Assembly: GCF_004216915.1 (NCBI RefSeq)
Contig: NZ_SGXD01000003.1
Span: 690,222-754,221, forward strand
Length of the DNA stretch: 64,000 nt
Reading direction: 5' to 3'
DNA from: Motilibacter rhizosphaerae
GTDB taxonomy: Bacteria; Actinomycetota; Actinomycetes; Motilibacterales; Motilibacteraceae
Positions 59,816 to 64,000 of this stretch are shown one piece after another (within the stretch, counting starts at the first letter, position 1; each line of letters begins with the position of its first letter). The position numbers were made by a program, and so were the translations under genes. The notes under the pieces were generated by a model. The model saw nothing but the letters and a program-made list of their open reading frames with translations. It searched no databases and was not told the DNA's origin.

Positions 59816-61816
59816 TCAGGCCCCGGTCCCCGAGGTGACCGCCGCGACCCCCCAGCGGTTGCGCCCGCCCCGCTTCGCGTCGTACAGCGCCGTGTCCGCC
59901 GCGCGCAGCAGCGCCGCGGGCGTGCTCCCGTGCAGGGGGTACGCCGCGACGCCGATCGAGACCGTCACCGGCACCGGCAGCTCGGCCGCACCGGCACCGA
60001 AGTGCGGGACCTCGACCGCGACGCGGATCCGCTCGGCGAGCTGCGCCGCCCCCTCCAGCGAGGTCTCGGGCAGGGTGAGGACGAACTCCTCACCGCCGTA
60101 GCGCGCCAGCACGTCGACCTCGCGCACCTGCTGGCCCACCCGCATCGCGAACTCGCGGAGCACCGCGTCGCCGCGGGCGTGGCCGTACGTGTCGTTGATC
60201 GCCTTGAAGTGGTCGATGTCGAGCATGAGGACGGCGAGCGTGCGCTCGAACCGGCTCGCCCGCTCGATCTCCCGGGCGAGGCTCATCGAGAGGTAGCGGA
60301 AGTTCCACAGACCGGTCAGCGGGTCGGTGATCGCGAGCCGCTCGGTCTCGCGGTGCAGCAGCACGTTGTCGACGGCGATGCCCGCCTGGGAGGCGAGGGT
60401 GCGGATCTCCTCCTCCTGCCGCGCGTCGAACGGCCGCCCGTCCTGGCGCCCCACCAGCGCGAGCACGCCCGTCACGCCCGTGGAGCCGCGCAGCGGCACG
60501 GCGAGGACGTGCTGCCCGGCCGGGTCGCCCGGCCCGGGCACGAGCTGGCCCGGCCCGTCGCCCAGCAGGCCGCGGACGACCACGCCCTGCTCCGCCACGG
60601 AGCCGAGCACCCCGACGCCGGGCACGACGCGGCGCGCGATCCCGGCGCCGAGCTCCTCGATGTCCTGGGCGGCCACCAGCGGGAACGGCTGACCGGTCTC
60701 GCCGACCCAGGCCAGGCCGGCGCGCGCCTCGACGGCGGCGACCGCGGACTCGAGCACGACGGTGACGAGCCCCTCGAGGTCGTGCGTGGAGCTCAGCGCC
60801 TCGCCGAGCCGCTCGAGGTTGTCGCGCAGCTCGTCGCGGCTGCGCTGCAGGGCGTCGAGGTACTGCCGCATCTCCGCGGTGATGAGGTTGAGCGAGCGCC
60901 CGAGCCGGCCCACCTCGTCGTCGCTCTGCACGGTGACGGCCGCGTCCAGGTCGCCGGCGACGACGCGCTCGGAGGCCTCCGTGAGCGACGCGAGCGGGCG
61001 GGTCAGCGCGCGCGACACGGCGCGGCCGAGGGCGACCACCAGCAGGCAGCCGAGCACGGTGCCGAGCAGGGTCAGCGCGTAGAGCCGCGCGTGGCCCGGC
61101 GCCGGGGTCGCGACGACGACCGTCACCGGGCTGCGCGGTCCGAGGGCCTCCGCGCGCACGACGCGGCCGTGCGCCTGCTCGTCGCCCTCGAGCACCGCCG
61201 GACGGAGGTACGCCGCGGAGTCCCCCAGCGTCGTCACGACGGGCTGCCCGTCGACCGCCAGCAGCGCTCCGCCGCCCTTCGCGCCTCCGACGCCGCCGAG
61301 CGCCGTGAGCAGCCAGGTCGGCGTCACGGTCTCCATCACGACGGCCTGCACCGCGGTGCGCGCGCGCTCGGGCCCGGAGCCCGAGCTGGCGTCGCGCCGG
61401 GCGCCGGGCAGCTGCTCGGCGAGGCCGACGAGGTCGGGCGCGGTGAGCCGGTCCTGGCAGGCGACCGCGTGCGCGGCGCGGTCCTCGGCCCCGGCGGGGA
61501 CGGAGGCGCTGTGGCCGTCGGCGAAGGTCACCCCGGCGTAGTCCGCCCCGTCGCCCTGCACCTCCGCGAGCGCCGCGCTGACCTCGGCGGCGGTGGCCGT
61601 GCCGAGCAGCGCCGAGAGCTCGCGGGCGACGGCCTGCATCCGGCCGCACTCGGCGACGAGCGCCTGGGCGACCGCCTGCGCCTGCAGCCCGGCGCGCTCG
61701 CCGGCGCGGTCGTCCTCCTGGCGCGCCAGCACCGACGCGGCCACCAGCCCGGTCACGAGGACGGGGAGCAGCAGCAGCGCGGTGACCGCCACCCACAGCC
61801 GCGAGCGCAGACCCAC
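59816..61816 (-). CDS. Membrane-bound diguanylate cyclase: sensor-HAMP-GAF-GGDEF
   Basis: 666 residues from GTG 61816 (GGAAGGGG upstream). First membrane helix about 6-30, an extracytoplasmic sensor of ~210 residues, second helix ('ALTLLGTVLGCLLVVALG'), HAMP ('RPLASLTEASERVVAGDLDAAV'), coiled coil, GAF (about 320-480) and C-terminal GGDEF. The active site is GGEEF at 574-578, and RxxD of the inhibitory I-site ('REVD') lies five residues upstream, so it looks catalytically competent and feedback-inhibited. It would make c-di-GMP in response to an external ligand. No phosphodiesterase (EAL/HD-GYP) or PilZ protein is in the window. Confidence 0.94.
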   Translation of the reverse strand: MGLRSRLWVAVTALLLLPVLVTGLVAASVLARQEDDRAGERAGLQAQAVAQALVAECGRMQAVARELSALLGTATAAEVSAALAEVQGDGADYAGVTFADGHSASVPAGAEDRAAHAVACQDRLTAPDLVGLAEQLPGARRDASSGSGPERARTAVQAVVMETVTPTWLLTALGGVGGAKGGGALLAVDGQPVVTTLGDSAAYLRPAVLEGDEQAHGRVVRAEALGPRSPVTVVVATPAPGHARLYALTLLGTVLGCLLVVALGRAVSRALTRPLASLTEASERVVAGDLDAAVTVQSDDEVGRLGRSLNLITAEMRQYLDALQRSRDELRDNLERLGEALSSTHDLEGLVTVVLESAVAAVEARAGLAWVGETGQPFPLVAAQDIEELGAGIARRVVPGVGVLGSVAEQGVVVRGLLGDGPGQLVPGPGDPAGQHVLAVPLRGSTGVTGVLALVGRQDGRPFDARQEEEIRTLASQAGIAVDNVLLHRETERLAITDPLTGLWNFRYLSMSLAREIERASRFERTLAVLMLDIDHFKAINDTYGHARGDAVLREFAMRVGQQVREVDVLARYGGEEFVLTLPETSLEGAAQLAERIRVAVEVPHFGAGAAELPVPVTVSIGVAAYPLHGSTPAALLRAADTALYDAKRGGRNRWGVAAVTSGTGA

Positions 61817-61961
61817 GGCGGCACCCCTTCCCCGGACGCACGGCCCGGAGCAGCGGCGCTGCTCCCCGCGGGACCGCGGTCCTCCCCTACGCTGCCCAGA
61901 TGGTCCCACCCGACGGCCGCCGCTGACCACCGGTGACCGGCGCGCCCCCGGCAGGTCACCC

Positions 61962-62591
61962 GTGCCGGTGACGAGCGACGGGGCCGCGACTGCCCACCCG
62001 GGCAAGGAGCGGCTGCGCGCGGAGCTGCGGGCCCGGCGCCGGGCCCGGTCCGCGGAGGAGCGCGCGGAGGCCGCGCGCGGGCTCGAGCGGGTCCTGCTGG
62101 CCGCCTCCGCCGCGGCGGGCGCGGGCTGCGTCGCGGCGTACCTCCCGGTGCCCGGCGAGCCGGACGTCCTCCCCGCCCTGCGCGCCCTCGCCCCGCGGGG
62201 CGTCCGCGTCCTCGTCCCGCTGCTGCGCCCCGACCTCGACCTGCACTGGGCCGAGCTCCCCCTGGGCGTCGCCGTCGTGGGCTCGCCGGTGCGCCCGCGC
62301 CTGCTCGAGCCGGACTCCCCCGACCTCGGTCCCGCGGCCCTCGCGCTCGCCGACGTCGTGCTCGTCCCCGCGCTGGCCGTCGACCGGCGGGGGGTGCGCC
62401 TCGGGCAGGGCGGCGGGTCCTACGACCGGGCGCTGCCCCGCGCCCGGCCGGGCGCCCTGCTCGCCGCCGTGGTCCACGCCGACGAGCTGGTGGACGGCCC
62501 ACTGCCCGCGGAGGAGCACGACGTGCGCGTGACCGCCGCGCTCACCCCCACCGGGCTGGTGCGCCTCGCGACGGGACCGGACGGCCCGTGA
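61962..62591 (+). CDS. 5-formyltetrahydrofolate cyclo-ligase
   Basis: 209 residues from GTG 61962; GTG 61968 also possible. 'HPGKERLRAELRARRRAR' N-terminus (LR.....R), 'VAAYLPVPGEPDVLPALRAL', 'VVLVPALAVDRRGVRLGQGGGSYDRAL' (the ATP/folate motif GxGGGxYDR). It converts 5-formyl-THF to 5,10-methenyl-THF using ATP. In mycobacteria a homologue flanks galU (Rv0992c), matching this order. Divergent from the diguanylate cyclase. The next gene overlaps by 4 bases (GTGA). Confidence 0.92.
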   Translation: MPVTSDGAATAHPGKERLRAELRARRRARSAEERAEAARGLERVLLAASAAAGAGCVAAYLPVPGEPDVLPALRALAPRGVRVLVPLLRPDLDLHWAELPLGVAVVGSPVRPRLLEPDSPDLGPAALALADVVLVPALAVDRRGVRLGQGGGSYDRALPRARPGALLAAVVHADELVDGPLPAEEHDVRVTAALTPTGLVRLATGPDGP

Positions 62592-64000
62592 CCGTCGGCC
62601 AGCTCGACGCGGTGCTCCTCGTGGGCGCCCTCGTGCTCCTCCTCGCGATCGCGACCTCGCGGCTGTCCGCCGGCACCGGGCTGCCCTCGCTCGTGCTGTA
62701 CGTCGGGCTCGGCATGCTCATCGGCGAGGACGGGCTGGGCGTGCGCTTCGACGACCCGCAGCTGGCGCAGGTGCTGGGCTACGCCGCGCTCGTCGTCATC
62801 CTCGCCGAGGGCGGGCTCACGACCCGGTGGAGCTCCGTGCGCTCCTCGGTCGGGCTGGCGGCCTCGCTGTCGACCCTCGGCGTCGCCGTGTCGGTCCTCG
62901 TCACGGCCCTGCTGGCCGAGCCGCTGCTCGGGCTCGACCTGCGCACGGCCGCCCTGCTCGGCGCCGTGCTGGCCTCGACCGACGCGGCCGCGGTCTTCAG
63001 CCTGCTGCGCCACGTCCCGCTGCCCGAGCGCCTCGCCGGCGCGCTGGAGGCCGAGTCCGGGTTCAACGACGCGCCGGTCGTCATCGTCGTCGCCGCCCTC
63101 GCGCAGGCGCCGCTGGAGCCGTCGGACGGCTGGCGGCTGCCGCTGCTGCTGCTCTGGGAGCTCGGGGCCGGATCGGCCGTCGGGCTCGGGGTCGGGGCGC
63201 TCGGCGCCTGGTCGCTGCGCCGCGTCGCGCTCCCGAGCGCCGGCGTCTTCCCGCTCGCGGTGGTCGCGGTCTGCGTGCTCGCGTACGCCGGGGCCGCCGT
63301 CCCGCACGCGAGCGGCTTCCTCGCGGTCTACGTCGCCGGGCTGGTGCTGGGCAACGGCCGGCTGCCGCACCGGCCGGCGACGCGCGGCTTCGTCGAGGGG
63401 CTCGGCTGGCTCGCCCAGATCGGCCTGTTCGTCATGCTGGGGCTGCTCGCGTCCCCGTCCCGGCTGCCCGGCGTCGTGCTGCCCGCGCTGGCGCTCTCGG
63501 CCGTGCTCCTCCTCGTCGCCCGACCGCTGGCGGTCGCCGTGGCGGTCGCGCCGTTCGCGCTGCTGCGCCGGTGGGGGCTGCGCGTGCAGCCGGTGCCGTG
63601 GCGCCACGGGGCCTTCCTCTCCTGGGCCGGGCTGCGCGGCGGCGTCCCCATCGTGCTGGCGACCGTGCCGGTGGTGGAGCACGTCCCCGGCGCGCAGCGG
63701 CTCTTCGGCGTCGTCCTCGTCCTCGTCGTGGTGAGCACGCTCGTGCAGGCCCCGACGCTCGGGAGGGCCGCGACCCTGCTCCGCCTCGCCGACCCGCTCG
63801 CCGCGCGGGAGATCGACGTCGAGGCCAGCCCGCTCGGCCTGCTCGGCGCGGACCTGCTCGAGGTGCGCGTCCCCGCCGGTTCGCAGATCGCCGGCGTCGA
63901 GGTCTTCGAGCTGCGGCTCCCGGCGGGCGCGTCGCTCGCCCTCGTCGTGCGCGAGGGGGTCGCCGAGGTCCCGACACCGCGGACGGTCCTGCGCGCCGGC
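62588..64000 (+). CDS. CPA1-type monovalent cation/proton antiporter with TrkA-C-like end, partial
   Basis: At least 471 residues; the 3' end lies beyond the window. About twelve to thirteen membrane helices starting 'LVGALVLLLAIATSRLSAGTGLPSLVLYVGLGMLIGEDG'. The ion site motif is 'GAVLASTDAAAVFSLLR' and 'EAESGFNDAPVVI' (ND of CPA1-type electroneutral carriers), and 'WAGLRGGVPIVLA' is another family signature. The visible C-terminal stretch ('LGLLGADLLEVRVPAGSQIAGVEVFEL') is a TrkA-C/RCK_C domain, as in potassium/proton antiporters of the CvrA/YcgO type. Start overlaps the cyclo-ligase stop (GTGA), so the ORF is real although no stop is present. Confidence 0.9.
   Translation, partial: MTVGQLDAVLLVGALVLLLAIATSRLSAGTGLPSLVLYVGLGMLIGEDGLGVRFDDPQLAQVLGYAALVVILAEGGLTTRWSSVRSSVGLAASLSTLGVAVSVLVTALLAEPLLGLDLRTAALLGAVLASTDAAAVFSLLRHVPLPERLAGALEAESGFNDAPVVIVVAALAQAPLEPSDGWRLPLLLLWELGAGSAVGLGVGALGAWSLRRVALPSAGVFPLAVVAVCVLAYAGAAVPHASGFLAVYVAGLVLGNGRLPHRPATRGFVEGLGWLAQIGLFVMLGLLASPSRLPGVVLPALALSAVLLLVARPLAVAVAVAPFALLRRWGLRVQPVPWRHGAFLSWAGLRGGVPIVLATVPVVEHVPGAQRLFGVVLVLVVVSTLVQAPTLGRAATLLRLADPLAAREIDVEASPLGLLGADLLEVRVPAGSQIAGVEVFELRLPAGASLALVVREGVAEVPTPRTVLRAG

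Overview
This window is chromosomal DNA from a very GC-rich actinobacterium. The evidence is the base composition, frequent GTG starts, many 4-base ATGA/GTGA gene overlaps, a protein O-mannosyltransferase, a SepX/GlpR-like divisome protein and the core gene order. I cannot name the genus from sequence alone. The housekeeping backbone matches an order I recall from Mycobacterium and Streptomyces: 5-FCL / galU / glp(moeA) / moaC / mogA / rimJ / glpR(sepX) ... pmt / rsmI / metG / tatD / rsmA / ispE ... glmU / prs. Accessory cassettes interrupt this backbone at several points.

Layout. 1-9.0 kb: cell-surface polysaccharide genes. These are the end of an rmlC-like epimerase, a SAF-domain oxidoreductase, a GT2, a PIG-L deacetylase coupled to a GT4, a low-molecular-weight tyrosine phosphatase, a polyprenyl glycosylphosphotransferase, a second GT4, and the frameshifted remnant of a third GT. 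9.0-13.0 kb: prs and glmU (overlapping), tRNA-Gln(TTG), and a fatty-acyl desaturase with a tandem 15-bp operator-like repeat. 13.0-24.5 kb: a sugar-scavenging island with two LacI paralogues, a complete YtfQRT/YjfF-type ABC importer and a divergent secreted GH51 arabinofuranosidase carrying three LamG domains; three LacI-type operators lie in the divergent promoter region. 24.5-28.3 kb: TetR regulator, small membrane protein, ABC-F ATPase, ispE. 28.3-30.7 kb: an Lrp/AsnC regulator divergent from a 2-keto-acid decarboxylase whose coding sequence holds two copies of a 21-bp palindrome. 30.7-34.2 kb: rsmA-tatD-metG, overlapping, with no rpf gene between them.

34.2-42.7 kb: a second accessory block. 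It holds an MFS exporter divergent from an ArsR regulator (two matching operators), an OmpR/histidine kinase pair, a secreted GH30 plus F5/8-type C enzyme divergent from its own LacI regulator, and a DUF222-HNH (13E12-type) gene flanked by two more copies of the 21-bp palindrome. 42.7-48.4 kb: rsmI, an ASCH protein, an agmatinase-type ureohydrolase, Pmt, MscS, a Pro/Thr-rich anchored peptide and a DUF3817 protein. 48.5-52.5 kb: an amide-use set (formamidase, FmdB zinc ribbon, NCS1-like permease with a Cys-rich tail). 52.5-54.6 kb: a NarL-type two-component system. 54.6-64 kb: tRNA-Ala(CGC), then glpR/sepX, rimJ-like, mogA, moaC, glp/moeA and galU on the minus strand, a GAF-GGDEF diguanylate cyclase, 5-formyl-THF cyclo-ligase and the 5' part of a CPA1-type cation/proton antiporter.

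How it works together. Surface-glycan assembly (1-9 kb, galU, pmt), cell division (Glp/GlpR) and scavenging of plant or fungal polysaccharides (GH51 with its importer, GH30) dominate. Three catabolic or detoxification cassettes each carry a local regulator with a recognisable palindromic operator. I see no CRISPR array, prophage, insertion sequence or recognisable defence system. The least explained features are the paired 21-bp palindromes, one pair of which is translated in-frame inside an enzyme gene, and two related long hairpins at the ends of transcription units.
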